Assembly: GCA_016756855.1 (NCBI GenBank)
Contig: JAESPD010000013.1
Coordinates: 1-64,000, forward strand
DNA from: a gamma proteobacterium endosymbiont of Lamellibrachia anaximandri
Lineage (GTDB): Bacteria > Pseudomonadota > Gammaproteobacteria > Chromatiales > Chromatiaceae
Length of the DNA stretch: 64,000 nt
Reading direction: 5' to 3'
Part shown: one piece after another, positions 19,230 through 28,576 of the stretch
Numbering within the stretch: position 1 is the first letter of the stretch
Layout: every line of letters begins with the position of its first letter
Made by a program: the position numbers and the translations under genes
The notes under the pieces: generated by a model
Told to the model about the DNA's origin: nothing
The model's input: only the letters and a program-made list of their open reading frames with translations
Databases searched by the model: none

Positions 19230-21434
19230 GTGGCGGGTGTTGGCTCTCTCTTTTTGCGGGGGTTGAAGATCTACCCGGTGCCGTTATTTCGCCCAAGAGT
19301 CGTGCCGTTCGTTTTGTTGTGCCTGCTATGGTGTTTCTGTGGCACTGCCGGTGCCGGGGAGGATCTGGTCCGTATCGGTGTGCTGAGTCACCGCGGTGAT
19401 CAGGCGACACTGGCTGCCTGGCGTCCCACGGCCGAGTATCTGGGAAATGCCATCCTGGAAAAGCAGTTTGAAATCATTCCCCTCGACTTCGATGAGGTCA
19501 ATCCGGCGGTGCTGCAGGGTGCGGTTGACTTCATCCTGGTGAATCCGGGTATCTACGTCAATCTGGAAGTAAAATTCCGCGTCTCACGTATTGCCACGCT
19601 TAATAACCGGCGCGGGGATGTGCCCTACAATATCTTCGGCGGCGTACTGTTCACCCGTCGGGATCATGCGGAAATAAAGGATCTCGAAGACCTGCGCGGA
19701 CGTTCGCTGATGGCGGTGGATGCGACCTCTCTCGGTGGTTTTCAGATGGCGTGGCGCGAGTTGAGGTCCGCAGGATTGGATCCCTACCACGATTTTGCAA
19801 GGCTGGAGTTCGGTGGCATCCACGATCGGGTGGTGATGGCGGTGCGCGACGGCAAAGTGGATGTCGGTACGGTGCGCACGGATATTCTGGAGCGCATGGC
19901 AAATGCCGGAGTCATAGATCTGGATGAGTTCCATATCATCAATCCGCTGACCAGCCCAGAGTTTCCTTTTGCCCACAGCACCCGGCTCTATCCGGAGTGG
20001 CCGTTCAGTAAGGTCAGCCATACTGCGAATGATCTGGCTCAACAGGTGGCAGTGGCACTGTTGAATATGCCCCACGATCACCCTGCGGCGATCTCCGGAA
20101 AATATGCCGGGTGGACGATTCCCCTCGACTATCAGCCGGTGCATGAGCTACTCAAGGAGCTTTCACTGTCACCCTATGCGGAACCGGGGCGTTTTACCCT
20201 GTTGGACGCCATCAAACGCTACCGATATTGGCTGCTGGGCGGCTTGGTTTTTCTTATACTCATGGCTTTCATGACTTTATGGGTGATGCGACTCAACCGG
20301 GAACTGCATGGCGCCAAGGTGCAACTGGAGCAGCAGCATGAACTGATCCTCGACTCGGTGGCTGATGGTATCTATGGGGTGGATCTTCAGGGCAATTCCA
20401 CCTTCGTCAATCGTGCTGCGGTGGAGATCACCGGCTGGCAGGAGGAGGATCTCATCGGCCGCAACCAGCATGAGATTCTGCACCATACCCATGCGGATGG
20501 TACTCCACATGCGCAGAAGGATTGCCCAGTCTACCTGGCGTTTCGGGACAACCAGCCGAGACACGTCTCCGATGATCTCTTCTGGCGCAAGGACGGCAGC
20601 AGTTTTTCCGTGGAGTACACCAGTACGCCGATCCGGGATGTATCTGGTAAGACGCTGGGAAGTGTAGTGGTGTTTCGTGATATCACCAAGCGCAAGCAGA
20701 CGGAAGATGATACACGTCAGCATCAGAATGAGCTGGCGCGGGTGGCGCGGCTCAGTACACTGGGTGAGATGGCATCAGGCATCGCCCACGAACTGAATCA
20801 ACCATTAACTGCGATTGCAACCAATGCCCATGCAAGCATCCGTATGCTTGAGTCCGGTTCGCAGAACAAACAGGTCTGTGCAGATGTGATGGACCGAGTC
20901 GCTTCACAGGCAGAACGGGCGGGAGAGATCATTCGCCAGCTGCGCCGTATGGTGCAAAAGGAGCCGCTGGAGAGTGCCGAGGTCGACATCAACGATCTGG
21001 TGCGGACCGTGGAGGTGCTGATTCGCCCGGAGATCCGCAGGGCCGATGTGGTGGTGAAACTGGATCTCGATCCGGAAGTGCCCAGGGTTGACGTTCAGCG
21101 AATACAGATCGAGCAGGTGATCCTTAATCTTGCCCGCAATGCCATTGAGGCGATGGGCAATACGCCGGAATCGGGCCGCGAACTGCTCATCCGCACCGGT
21201 TTGCGTGACAATCAGGTTCAGGTGACGGTCAGGGATACCGGACCGGGACTCAATCCCGATATCATGGATACGCTGTTCGCTCCTTTTGTGACCGGCAAAC
21301 GTGAGGGCATGGGACTTGGACTCTCCATCAGTTACGGGATCATCGACGCCCATGGTGGTAGACTTAGCACCGTCACTCCTGCCGATGGCGGAGCGGAATT
21401 CCAATTTACCCTTCCACTTAATATGGGTACTTGA
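19230..21434 (+). CDS. Sensor histidine kinase, TtrS-like (PhnD-type sensor, TM, PAS, HisKA, HATPase)
   Basis: A 734-residue membrane sensor. After a signal/anchor segment (residues about 23-42) comes a periplasmic binding-protein-like domain of the PhnD/phosphonate type (IGVLSHRGDQATLAAWRPTAEYL, QGAVDFILVNPGIYV). A membrane helix follows near 331-352, then a PAS domain (ILDSVADGIYGVDLQGN), the phospho-acceptor HELNQPL near residue 520 and an ATPase domain (NLARNAIEAM, DTGPGL, GMGLGLSIS). This order resembles TtrS, the tetrathionate sensor, with an added PAS domain. It starts with GTG. The actual ligand is unknown; thiosulfate, tetrathionate or another oxyanion would fit soxB lying downstream. 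Confidence 0.9.
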   Translation: MAGVGSLFLRGLKIYPVPLFRPRVVPFVLLCLLWCFCGTAGAGEDLVRIGVLSHRGDQATLAAWRPTAEYLGNAILEKQFEIIPLDFDEVNPAVLQGAVDFILVNPGIYVNLEVKFRVSRIATLNNRRGDVPYNIFGGVLFTRRDHAEIKDLEDLRGRSLMAVDATSLGGFQMAWRELRSAGLDPYHDFARLEFGGIHDRVVMAVRDGKVDVGTVRTDILERMANAGVIDLDEFHIINPLTSPEFPFAHSTRLYPEWPFSKVSHTANDLAQQVAVALLNMPHDHPAAISGKYAGWTIPLDYQPVHELLKELSLSPYAEPGRFTLLDAIKRYRYWLLGGLVFLILMAFMTLWVMRLNRELHGAKVQLEQQHELILDSVADGIYGVDLQGNSTFVNRAAVEITGWQEEDLIGRNQHEILHHTHADGTPHAQKDCPVYLAFRDNQPRHVSDDLFWRKDGSSFSVEYTSTPIRDVSGKTLGSVVVFRDITKRKQTEDDTRQHQNELARVARLSTLGEMASGIAHELNQPLTAIATNAHASIRMLESGSQNKQVCADVMDRVASQAERAGEIIRQLRRMVQKEPLESAEVDINDLVRTVEVLIRPEIRRADVVVKLDLDPEVPRVDVQRIQIEQVILNLARNAIEAMGNTPESGRELLIRTGLRDNQVQVTVRDTGPGLNPDIMDTLFAPFVTGKREGMGLGLSISYGIIDAHGGRLSTVTPADGGAEFQFTLPLNMGT

Positions 21435-21437
21435 AGC

Positions 21438-22064
21438 ATGGAACAGAACTCGCCGACAGTCTTCATCGTGGATGATGACCAAGAGGTGCGCAACGCACTA
21501 CAACTTTTGATGCAATCCGTGGGTCTTGCAGTTGCCTGTTATGCCGCTGCGGGGGAGTATCTCGATGCTTTCGATGCCACTCTTCCTGGCTGTCTGGTGG
21601 TGGATATCCGCATGCCGGGCATGAGCGGCATGGAACTTCAGGAACGGCTCCAGGGAGAAGCGATTTACCCGCCGATTATTTTTATCACCGGTCATGGTGA
21701 TGTGCCGATGGCGGTACGAGCGGTCAAGAACGGTGCGGTGGATTTCATTGAAAAACCATTCCGCGACCAGACGTTGCTGGACAGTGTACATCGTGCCATC
21801 GAGCAGGATGCCAATCGGCGCGGTGAAGTGCTGCGGCTTACAGATATACAGGATCGATTTGAGCAGCTGACGCCTCGTGAGCGGGAGGTCCTGGAACTGG
21901 TGGTTGCTGGCAAACGCAACAAAAATATTTCCGATGAAATGGGCATTACCCTGTCGACTGTCGAGGCGCATCGATCCAAAGTGATGGAGAAGATGCATGC
22001 TGATACATTGTCCCACCTGATGCGCATGATGCTGTCCCTGGACAGGAATTATGGAAAACCGTAA
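21438..22064 (+). CDS. FixJ/TtrR-type response regulator (REC + LuxR HTH)
   Basis: A 208-residue regulator with the acidic pocket VDDDQEV (residues 11-17), phospho-acceptor Asp56 in VVDIRMPGMSG, a Thr/Ala switch (FITGHGD) and Lys in EKPF. The C-terminal LuxR-type helix-turn-helix is LTPREREVLELVVAGKRNK...TVEAHRSKVMEKM. It begins three bases after the kinase stop, so it is the cognate partner. Its targets are unknown; soxB is the next gene downstream on the same strand. Confidence 0.93.
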   Translation: MEQNSPTVFIVDDDQEVRNALQLLMQSVGLAVACYAAAGEYLDAFDATLPGCLVVDIRMPGMSGMELQERLQGEAIYPPIIFITGHGDVPMAVRAVKNGAVDFIEKPFRDQTLLDSVHRAIEQDANRRGEVLRLTDIQDRFEQLTPREREVLELVVAGKRNKNISDEMGITLSTVEAHRSKVMEKMHADTLSHLMRMMLSLDRNYGKP

Positions 22065-22454
22065 TAGGGTTTGGCGTAATTGGGACTTTTCTTTATATGA
22101 CATGGAGTTAGATAATAAATACTCCCCTGACCAGCCCGGAGCCAGTGGGGGGAAGCCCTGATGTTGGCAGGAAAGGTTATTGGAGAGTTCTGACAGGCGC
22201 CTCCTCTATTCCTGCCAACTTTTTTACACAATAACAAATAGTGGTCTTGCGGCAACTCAATCATTTGCCACAGTTTGAAGACTGAAAATGTGTAAAGGGC
22301 GCAGTATAAAATATTTGGAATCTCATAGTGGGTCGGAGTCAAGTTTGATTGAGGCAACAGAGGTTTTCTGTGCCGTAAAATCCATCAGCTGCAACTTCCT
22401 CCCCTTGCCACCCAATGAAAAATTGCCTTTGATACCTGAGAGGATTAAAAGAGA
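22065..22454 (+). other. 390-base leader between the response regulator and soxB
   Basis: No gene of its own is supported here. The first third holds G/C-rich stretches that can pair (TCCCC with GGGGA around 22122-22152) and the terminator described separately. The rest is AT-rich and should contain the soxB promoter and an operator for its regulator. I could not pick a convincing -35/-10 pair. AGAGGATTAAAAGAGA gives the soxB ribosome site. Confidence 0.5.
22163..22225 (+). terminator. Intrinsic terminator (or sRNA 3' end) before soxB
   Basis: GTTGGCAGGAA pairs perfectly with TTCCTGCCAAC over 11 bp around a 35-base loop, followed by six T. The loop has a weaker inner pairing (GGAG/CTCC). It lies 100-160 bases after the response-regulator stop, so it probably ends that operon. 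A small RNA or attenuator in the soxB leader is an alternative. Confidence 0.65.
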
Positions 22455-24233
22455 ATGTCTATTTCCAGACGAGAGTTTCTTCGCCTGATGGGACTCGCCG
22501 GCGCCGCCGGCATGATGCCCGGCTCGATCTTTGCAGCAGCCCGGCAGCCCGCCGATCTCTATGAGGTGCCGAAGTTTGGTAATGTCTCTCTGCTGCACTT
22601 TACCGACACGCATGCGCAGCTGAATCCTATCTATTTCCGGGAACCCAATGTTAATTTGGGACTGGGCTATGCCTTCAACAAGGCGCCGCACCTGGTGGGT
22701 GACAAACTGCTGAATCATTTCGGCATCGCGCCGAACGGCATCGAATCCCACGCCTTCAGCTATCTCAATTTTGATGCTGCCTCGGCCAAGTATGGCAAGA
22801 TCGGCGGCTTTGCCCATCTGCGAACACTGGTGGACCGTATCCGTGCTGAGCGGGGGGCTGGTAACACCCTTTTGATGGATGGGGGCGACACCTGGCAAGG
22901 TTCCGGCACAGCCTACTGGACCCGCGGCAAGGACATGGTCGGCGCCTGTAACATGCTGGGTGTGGACGTGATGACCGGCCACTGGGAGTTCACCTATCTT
23001 GATAAGGAGGTGATCTCCAATATCCATGATTTTAAAGGCGCCTTCATAGCGCAGAACGTCAAGGTAAGTGACGATGCCCTGTTCGACTACAAGTTTGCCG
23101 ATTTTGACGGTTTTGACGAAGACGAGGGCAACGCCTTCAAGCCCTACGTGATCAAGAATGTGGGCGGCGCCCGAGTCGCCGTGATCGGCCAGGCATTTCC
23201 CTATACCCCCATCGCCAATCCCCAGCGCTTCATCCCGGACTGGACCTTCGGTATTCAGGATGAAAGCATGCAGGCGGTGGTCGATATGGTGCGTGAAAAC
23301 GAGAAGCCCGATGTGGTAGTGGTGCTCTCCCACAATGGTATGGACGTGGATATCAAGATGGCCTCCAGGGTCAGCGGTATCGACGCCATATTCGGCGGTC
23401 ACACCCATGATGGTATGCCGGCCCCGACGATCGTCAAGAATGCCGGCGGCAAGACCCTGGTGACCAACGCCGGTTCCAACGGCAAGTTCCTCGGTGTGAT
23501 GGATCTGGAGGTAAAGGGCGGCAAGGTGCGGGACTTTCGCTACCGGCTGCTACCGGTCTTCTCCAACCTGCTGCCCGCAGACAAGGAGATGCAGGCCTAC
23601 ATCGATGGTGTGCGCGCCCCCTACAAGGGTCAGCTGGATGAAAAGTTGGCGGTGGCTGAGGAGACCCTCTATCGCCGTGGTAACTTTAACGGCACCTTCG
23701 ATCAGGTCATCTGCGATGCCCTTACCGAGGTCAATGACGCCCAGGTCTCACTCTCTCCCGGGTTTCGCTGGGGCACCACCGTGTTGCCGGGCCAGACGAT
23801 CACCATGGACAATGTCATGGATCAGACCAGCATCACCTATCCCGAGACCTACCGGCGGGAGATGAGCGGTGCCGACATCAAGGCGATCCTGGAGGATGTC
23901 AGTGACAACCTCTTCAACAAGGACCCCTACTATCAGCAGGGGGGGGACATGGTGCGGGTCGGTGGCCTGGATTATGTCTGTGAGCCGGGCAAGGGTTTCG
24001 GCAAGCGCATTACCAACATGACGCTGAACGACGGCACTGTGGTCGATGCGGATAAGAAATATGTGGTTGCCGGTTGGGCCACGGTGGGTTCAAAATCTCC
24101 CGGCCGTCCCATCTGGGATGTGGTGGGCGACTATCTGCGTGATCAGAAGACGGTGAAGATCAAAAAGCTCAACACCCCGAAACTGATCGGTGTGAAGGGT
24201 AATCCGGGTATTGCGGAGTACCGAGGCAGCTGA
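22455..24233 (+). CDS. soxB: Thiosulfohydrolase SoxB (sulfate thiol esterase)
   Basis: A 592-residue periplasmic enzyme of the 5'-nucleotidase fold that releases sulfate from SoxY-bound thiosulfonate during thiosulfate oxidation. A twin-arginine signal SRREFLRLMGLAGAAG is present. Dimanganese-site motifs are HFTDTHAQL, MDGGDTWQGSG, the SoxB-typical GHWEF (GNHEF in nucleotidases), LSHNGMDVD and GGHTHDG. No soxXA, soxYZ or soxCD genes are in the window; sulfur-storing bacteria often carry soxB apart from them. Its position behind a TtrSR-like system suggests regulation by a sulfur oxyanion. Confidence 0.96.
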   Translation: MSISRREFLRLMGLAGAAGMMPGSIFAAARQPADLYEVPKFGNVSLLHFTDTHAQLNPIYFREPNVNLGLGYAFNKAPHLVGDKLLNHFGIAPNGIESHAFSYLNFDAASAKYGKIGGFAHLRTLVDRIRAERGAGNTLLMDGGDTWQGSGTAYWTRGKDMVGACNMLGVDVMTGHWEFTYLDKEVISNIHDFKGAFIAQNVKVSDDALFDYKFADFDGFDEDEGNAFKPYVIKNVGGARVAVIGQAFPYTPIANPQRFIPDWTFGIQDESMQAVVDMVRENEKPDVVVVLSHNGMDVDIKMASRVSGIDAIFGGHTHDGMPAPTIVKNAGGKTLVTNAGSNGKFLGVMDLEVKGGKVRDFRYRLLPVFSNLLPADKEMQAYIDGVRAPYKGQLDEKLAVAEETLYRRGNFNGTFDQVICDALTEVNDAQVSLSPGFRWGTTVLPGQTITMDNVMDQTSITYPETYRREMSGADIKAILEDVSDNLFNKDPYYQQGGDMVRVGGLDYVCEPGKGFGKRITNMTLNDGTVVDADKKYVVAGWATVGSKSPGRPIWDVVGDYLRDQKTVKIKKLNTPKLIGVKGNPGIAEYRGS

Positions 24234-24247
24234 TGATCCTGTCAAGG

Positions 24248-24307
24248 GTAGGGTGTGCCGTGCGCACCTTGATTGCTGCACATTCTGGTGCGCACAGCGC
24301 ACCCTAC
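24248..24307. repeat. Palindrome GTAGGGTGTGCCGTGCGCACC and complement
   Basis: GTAGGGTG..CGTGCGCACC and GGTGCGCACAGCGCACCCTAC form a long imperfect hairpin between the convergent soxB and fabI genes. It is likely a repeat element also serving as a bidirectional terminator. Confidence 0.7.
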
Positions 24308-24315
24308 GTTTCGAA

Positions 24316-25089
24316 TCACACTCCCAGGATGTGATACCCCGAGTCGACGTACAACACGTCGCCGGTGATGCCTGAGGCGAGGTCAGAACAGAGGAAAGCT
24401 GCCGCATTGCCCACCTCTGCGGTAGTGACGTTACGCCGTAGCGGGGTTTTCCTCTCCGCTTCGTCAAGCATGCTCTTGAAGTTCTTGATGCCGGATGCCG
24501 CCAAGGTACGGATCGGGCCTGCGGAGACTGCGTTCACGCGGATGCCGTCGGGTCCCATTGAGTCGGCCATGTAGCGGACATTGGCCTCCAGACTCGCCTT
24601 GGCTACACCCATTACATTGTAGAAGGGCACGGTGCGCACGGCACCGAGATAGCTCATGGTGATCAGCGAGGCGTTGCGGCCCTGCATCATCGGCATGCCG
24701 GCCTTGGCCAGTGCGGCGAAGCTGTAGGCGCTGATGTCGTGGGCCATGGCAAAACCCTCACGGGTCAAATTGTCCAGATATCTGCCTTCCAGGTGGTCGC
24801 GGGGGGCGAAACCGACGGAGTGGACTATACCCTCAAGGCCGTCCCACTTTTTGCCCAGTTCCTCAAATACAGCATCGATCTGTTCGTCACTGGTGACATC
24901 CAGCGGCAGTACGATATCTGAGCCGCACTGGTCGGCGATCTTCTGCACCCTGCTCTTGAGTTTGTCGCCCTGGTAGGTGAAGGCGAGCTGTGCGCCTTCG
25001 CGGTGCATGGCTTCGGCGACGCCCCAGGCAATGGAACGGTTGCTGGCGACGCCAACGATGAGAATACGTTTGTCTTGCAAAAAACCCAT
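24316..25089 (-). CDS. fabI: Enoyl-[acyl-carrier-protein] reductase (NADH), FabI
   Basis: A 257-residue SDR-fold enzyme that reduces trans-2-enoyl-ACP in the last step of each fatty-acid elongation cycle. [20 protein letters not shown] is the typical start with the FabI cofactor loop. The catalytic Tyr-x6-Lys is present in [13 protein letters not shown], and [13 protein letters not shown] is the conserved substrate loop. The ATG at 25089 is chosen over the track's 25197 because family homology begins there and AAGGAA stands before it. Confidence 0.96.
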   Translation of the reverse strand: MGFLQDKRILIVGVASNRSIAWGVAEAMHREGAQLAFTYQGDKLKSRVQKIADQCGSDIVLPLDVTSDEQIDAVFEELGKKWDGLEGIVHSVGFAPRDHLEGRYLDNLTREGFAMAHDISAYSFAALAKAGMPMMQGRNASLITMSYLGAVRTVPFYNVMGVAKASLEANVRYMADSMGPDGIRVNAVSAGPIRTLAASGIKNFKSMLDEAERKTPLRRNVTTAEVGNAAAFLCSDLASGITGDVLYVDSGYHILGV

Positions 25090-25203
25090 GGAACAATTCC
25101 TTGGTGGTGTCATCAAACAGAATTGCGGATAATGCGGCCAGTGGCCGACTGCTCCGGCATTCGGATACCAATCCGTGGTTGCGCCGGATTCCGACAATTA
25201 ACA

Positions 25204-25327
25204 AGTGTCCGTCAAGTAATATTGTTTTCACCACGAAGGGCACGAAGGGAGCAAAGAAAACTCATTGTTAATCAATTTTTTAACTTCGTGTTCTTCGTGG
25301 TAAAAGATGTGCTTCCGGATGAACACT
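25204..25327. repeat. MITE-like element with nested inverted repeats
   Basis: Outer ends AGTGTCCG / CCGGATGAACACT enclose inner arms CACCACGAAGGGCACGAAG and CTTCGTGTTCTTCGTGGT. Elements built on the CACCACGAAG..CACGAAG arm are scattered through many environmental bacterial genomes. The element fills much of the 302-base gap between fabI and the peptide transporter; nothing else is seen there. Confidence 0.65.
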
Positions 25328-25391
25328 AAACGAAGAACTGACTAAGTTACCCGAAATTTCCCGAATCGAAAAGGGCGAGTCCTGCCATTAT

Positions 25392-27578
25392 ATGCGCGTC
25401 AGATTGATAAAACTGAGAGGAGTCTGCAGTCTGTTGCTGATTGGCATGCTGTTGACGGGGTGCGATGACTCCCCCTGGAACTCGCCTCACCCCGCCAGCG
25501 AGATGTCCAGCCAAGTGCTCTACCGCTCCTTCTCCGAGCGCCCCAAGCATCTCGATCCGGCCCGCTCCTACAGTTCCAATGAGTATGAGTTTATCGCCCA
25601 GATCTATGAGCCGCCGCTGCAGTACCACTTTCTGAAGCGGCCCTATGAGTTGGTGCCTCTGACCAGTGAGGGAATGCCCCAGGTCACCTATCTGGACGCC
25701 GAAGGCAAACCTCTTCCGGATAATGCCTCGGTGGATGAGATCGTCTTCAGTGACTACCTGGTCACTATTCAACCCGGTATCCGCTTTCAACCACACCCCC
25801 TGTTTGCCAGGGAAGAGTCGGGTGAATTTCTCTACCATCAGTTGAATGAAAATCAGTTGGAACGGCTGCACACCCTGGCCGATCTACCGGAAAACGGCAG
25901 CCGCGAACTGACGGCTGCGGATTACGCTTATCAGATCAAGCGTCTCGCTTTTCCCCGTTTTCACTGCCCTATTGCCGGGGTGATGAATGAGTATATCGTC
26001 GGTTTCAAGGCGTTTTCCGAGCGCCTGAGCGCTGAGGATAAACGGCTGCAGAAGATGACCGGCGAAGAGCGTCCCTATGTCGATCTGCGGGAGTATGACC
26101 TGCCCGGTGTGGAGGTAGTGGATAACTACCGCTATCGCATCCGTCTCAAGGGCAAATATCCCCAGTTCGTCTACTGGATGGCGATGCCGTTCTTTGCCCC
26201 CATGCCTTGGGAGGCGGACCGTTTCTACGCCCAGCCGGGCTTACGTAAGCGCAACATCAAGCTGGACTGGTATCCGGTGGGCACCGGGGCGTTTATGTTG
26301 ACGGAGAATAACCCCAACCTGCGCATGGTGCTGGCGCGCAATCCCAATTTTCATGGTGAGTCCTATCCCGAAACGGGTGAACCCGAGGACATCGCGGCTG
26401 GACTGTTACGGGATGCCGGTTTGCCGCTGCCCTTTATCAACAAGGCGGTCTATAGCCTGGAGAAGGAGACCATCCCCTACTGGAATAAATTTCTGCAGGG
26501 CTACTACGATACCTCTGGTATCTCGTCAGACAGTTTCGATCAGGCGGTGCAGTTCGGTGATCAGGGCGAGGCGGGGCTGACGGAGTCGATGCGGCAGAAA
26601 GGGATCCAGCTGACCACTGCGGTACAGACCTCCATCGGCTACTTCGGCTTCAATATGCGCGACCCGGTGGTCGGCGGGGATTCGGAGCGGGCGCGGCTGC
26701 TGCGTCGTGCCATTGCCATTGCGGCGGACTACGAAGAGTTTATCTCCATCTTTGCCAATGGGCGGGGTATCCCGGCACAGGGAATGATTCCGCCGGGCAT
26801 CTACGGCAACCGGCCGGGTCCCGAGGGGATCAACCCCTACGTCTACGAAGTGGTCAACGGTATACCCAAACGCCGTTCCATCGATGAGGCGAAGGCGTTG
26901 CTGCAACAGGCGGATTATGCCGATGGGCGGGATCCGGACACCGGCAAGCCACTGGTGCTCTACTATGATGCCGTGGCGACCGGTCCGGACGACAAAGCGA
27001 GAATGAACTGGTGGCGCAAACAGTTCACCAAGCTGGGTATCCAACTGGTGGTCCGGGCTACCGATTACAATCGCTTTCAGGAGAAGATCCGCAAGGGCAC
27101 CGGGCAGATGTATAGTTGGGGCTGGAATGCCGACTACCCCGATCCTGAGAACTTTTTCTTTCTCCTCTACGGCCCTAATTCCAAGGCGGACGGGGGAGGG
27201 GAGAACGCCTCCAACTATGCCAATCCTGAATTTGATGAACGCTTCAGCCGGATGAAGAACATGGATAACGGCCCTGAACGGATGGCAATCATCGACCAGA
27301 TGATGGAGATACTGCGCCGGGATGCCCCCTGGTTGTTTGGGTATCACTCCAAGGCGTTCTCCCTGAACCACGCCTGGTATCACAACGTAAAACCCAATCT
27401 GATGGCGAACAATACGTTGAAGTACAAACGGGTCGAACCTGCCTTGCGCCAAGAGTCTCAGTTGGCATGGAATCAACCCGTGCTCTGGCCGGTGCTCGGC
27501 ACTCTGGTGATCCTGCTGCTCTCCCTTATTCCCGCTGTCGTGCTGTTTCGACGCCGGGAGAGGAGTGCAGCACGATGA
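25392..27578 (+). CDS. Peptide/nickel-type ABC transporter substrate-binding lipoprotein (family 5) with C-terminal membrane helix
   Basis: A 728-residue binding protein with lipobox LLTGC (Cys24). Family 5 features include the N-terminal FSERPKHLDPARSYSS, NPNFHGESYPETG, LLRRAIAIAADYEEF and the C-terminal YSWGWNADYPDPENFFFLLYG. It is about 180 residues longer than typical OppA/DppA. It ends in a hydrophobic helix (VLWPVLGTLVILLLSLIPAVV) and a basic RRRERSAAR tail, so it may be anchored at both ends. The permease gene overlaps its stop (ATGA). Confidence 0.92.
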   Translation: MRVRLIKLRGVCSLLLIGMLLTGCDDSPWNSPHPASEMSSQVLYRSFSERPKHLDPARSYSSNEYEFIAQIYEPPLQYHFLKRPYELVPLTSEGMPQVTYLDAEGKPLPDNASVDEIVFSDYLVTIQPGIRFQPHPLFAREESGEFLYHQLNENQLERLHTLADLPENGSRELTAADYAYQIKRLAFPRFHCPIAGVMNEYIVGFKAFSERLSAEDKRLQKMTGEERPYVDLREYDLPGVEVVDNYRYRIRLKGKYPQFVYWMAMPFFAPMPWEADRFYAQPGLRKRNIKLDWYPVGTGAFMLTENNPNLRMVLARNPNFHGESYPETGEPEDIAAGLLRDAGLPLPFINKAVYSLEKETIPYWNKFLQGYYDTSGISSDSFDQAVQFGDQGEAGLTESMRQKGIQLTTAVQTSIGYFGFNMRDPVVGGDSERARLLRRAIAIAADYEEFISIFANGRGIPAQGMIPPGIYGNRPGPEGINPYVYEVVNGIPKRRSIDEAKALLQQADYADGRDPDTGKPLVLYYDAVATGPDDKARMNWWRKQFTKLGIQLVVRATDYNRFQEKIRKGTGQMYSWGWNADYPDPENFFFLLYGPNSKADGGGENASNYANPEFDERFSRMKNMDNGPERMAIIDQMMEILRRDAPWLFGYHSKAFSLNHAWYHNVKPNLMANNTLKYKRVEPALRQESQLAWNQPVLWPVLGTLVILLLSLIPAVVLFRRRERSAAR

Positions 27579-28552
27579 TGGCCTATATTGTACGGCGGAT
27601 ACTCTACGCTATCCCGATCCTGATCGGGGTGAACATCATCACCTTCATGCTCTTCTTCGTGGTCAACTCCCCGGATGACATGGCGCGTATGAATCTGGGT
27701 ATGAAGCGCGTCACTCCCGCCGCCATCGAGGAGTGGAAAGCGGAGCGGGGTTACGATCTTCCGATGCTCTACAATGCATCTGAGACGGGTGCCGGACAGA
27801 TCACCCGGACCATCTTCTTTCAGAAGTCTGTGAAGCTGTTTCAGTTTGACTTCGGCGTCTCCGACAGCGGCCGCGATATCGGTTACGACATCTCCCAGCG
27901 TATGTGGCCCAGTCTTGCCATCGCGGTGCCGGTGCTACTGGTTGGATTGGCGCTGAATATCACCTTTGCCCTGCTGATCGCCTTCTTTCGCGCCACCTAT
28001 ATCGATTTCTGGGGAGTGGTGATCTGTGTGGTGATGATGTCGATCTCGGCGCTTTTCTACATCATCGGCGGGCAGTACCTGGTGGGGAAACTGCTCCACC
28101 TGGTGCCGATCTCGGGTTACAGCACGGGGTTGAGTGCGATCAAGTTTCTTCTCCTGCCGGTGATTATCGGGGTCATCGGCGGTATTGGTGCCGGCACCCG
28201 CTGGTACCGCACCCTCTTTCTGGAGGAGATCAACAAGGACTATGTGCGTACTGCCCGCGCCAAGGGATTGAGTGAGCAGTGGGTGCTGTTCGGTCACGTC
28301 TTTCAGAATGCGCTGATTCCGATCCTGACCGGGGTGGTGGCGGTGCTGCCGTTGCTGTTCATGGGTAGCCTGATCACCGAATCCTTCTTTGGTGTGCCGG
28401 GCCTGGGCAGTTACACCATCGATGCCATCAACCGGCAGGATTTCGCCATTGTGCGGGCGATGGTCTTTCTCGGTTCCGTGCTCTACATCATCGGACTGAT
28501 ACTGACCGATATCTCCTACACCATCGTCGATCCGAGGGTGCGATTGCAATGA
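27575..28552 (+). CDS. Peptide ABC transporter permease, DppB/OppB type
   Basis: A 325-residue membrane protein starting MMAYIVRRILYAIPILIGVN, the typical OppB-family opening, with the EAA loop region RTARAKGLSEQWVLFGHVFQNALIP. The ATG at 27575 overlaps the stop of the binding-protein gene and is preceded by AGGAG; the track's 27467 start lies inside the previous gene. It should pair with the DppC-type permease as the transmembrane channel. Confidence 0.93.
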   Translation: MMAYIVRRILYAIPILIGVNIITFMLFFVVNSPDDMARMNLGMKRVTPAAIEEWKAERGYDLPMLYNASETGAGQITRTIFFQKSVKLFQFDFGVSDSGRDIGYDISQRMWPSLAIAVPVLLVGLALNITFALLIAFFRATYIDFWGVVICVVMMSISALFYIIGGQYLVGKLLHLVPISGYSTGLSAIKFLLLPVIIGVIGGIGAGTRWYRTLFLEEINKDYVRTARAKGLSEQWVLFGHVFQNALIPILTGVVAVLPLLFMGSLITESFFGVPGLGSYTIDAINRQDFAIVRAMVFLGSVLYIIGLILTDISYTIVDPRVRLQ

Positions 28553-28576
28553 GTTGGGAAAGAGTGGTGAGCCTCC

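Noticed and set aside
22323-23408. 361-residue minus-strand ORF opposite soxB
   Set aside because: Lies entirely antisense to well-supported soxB and its leader; His-rich translation typical of a reverse-frame shadow.
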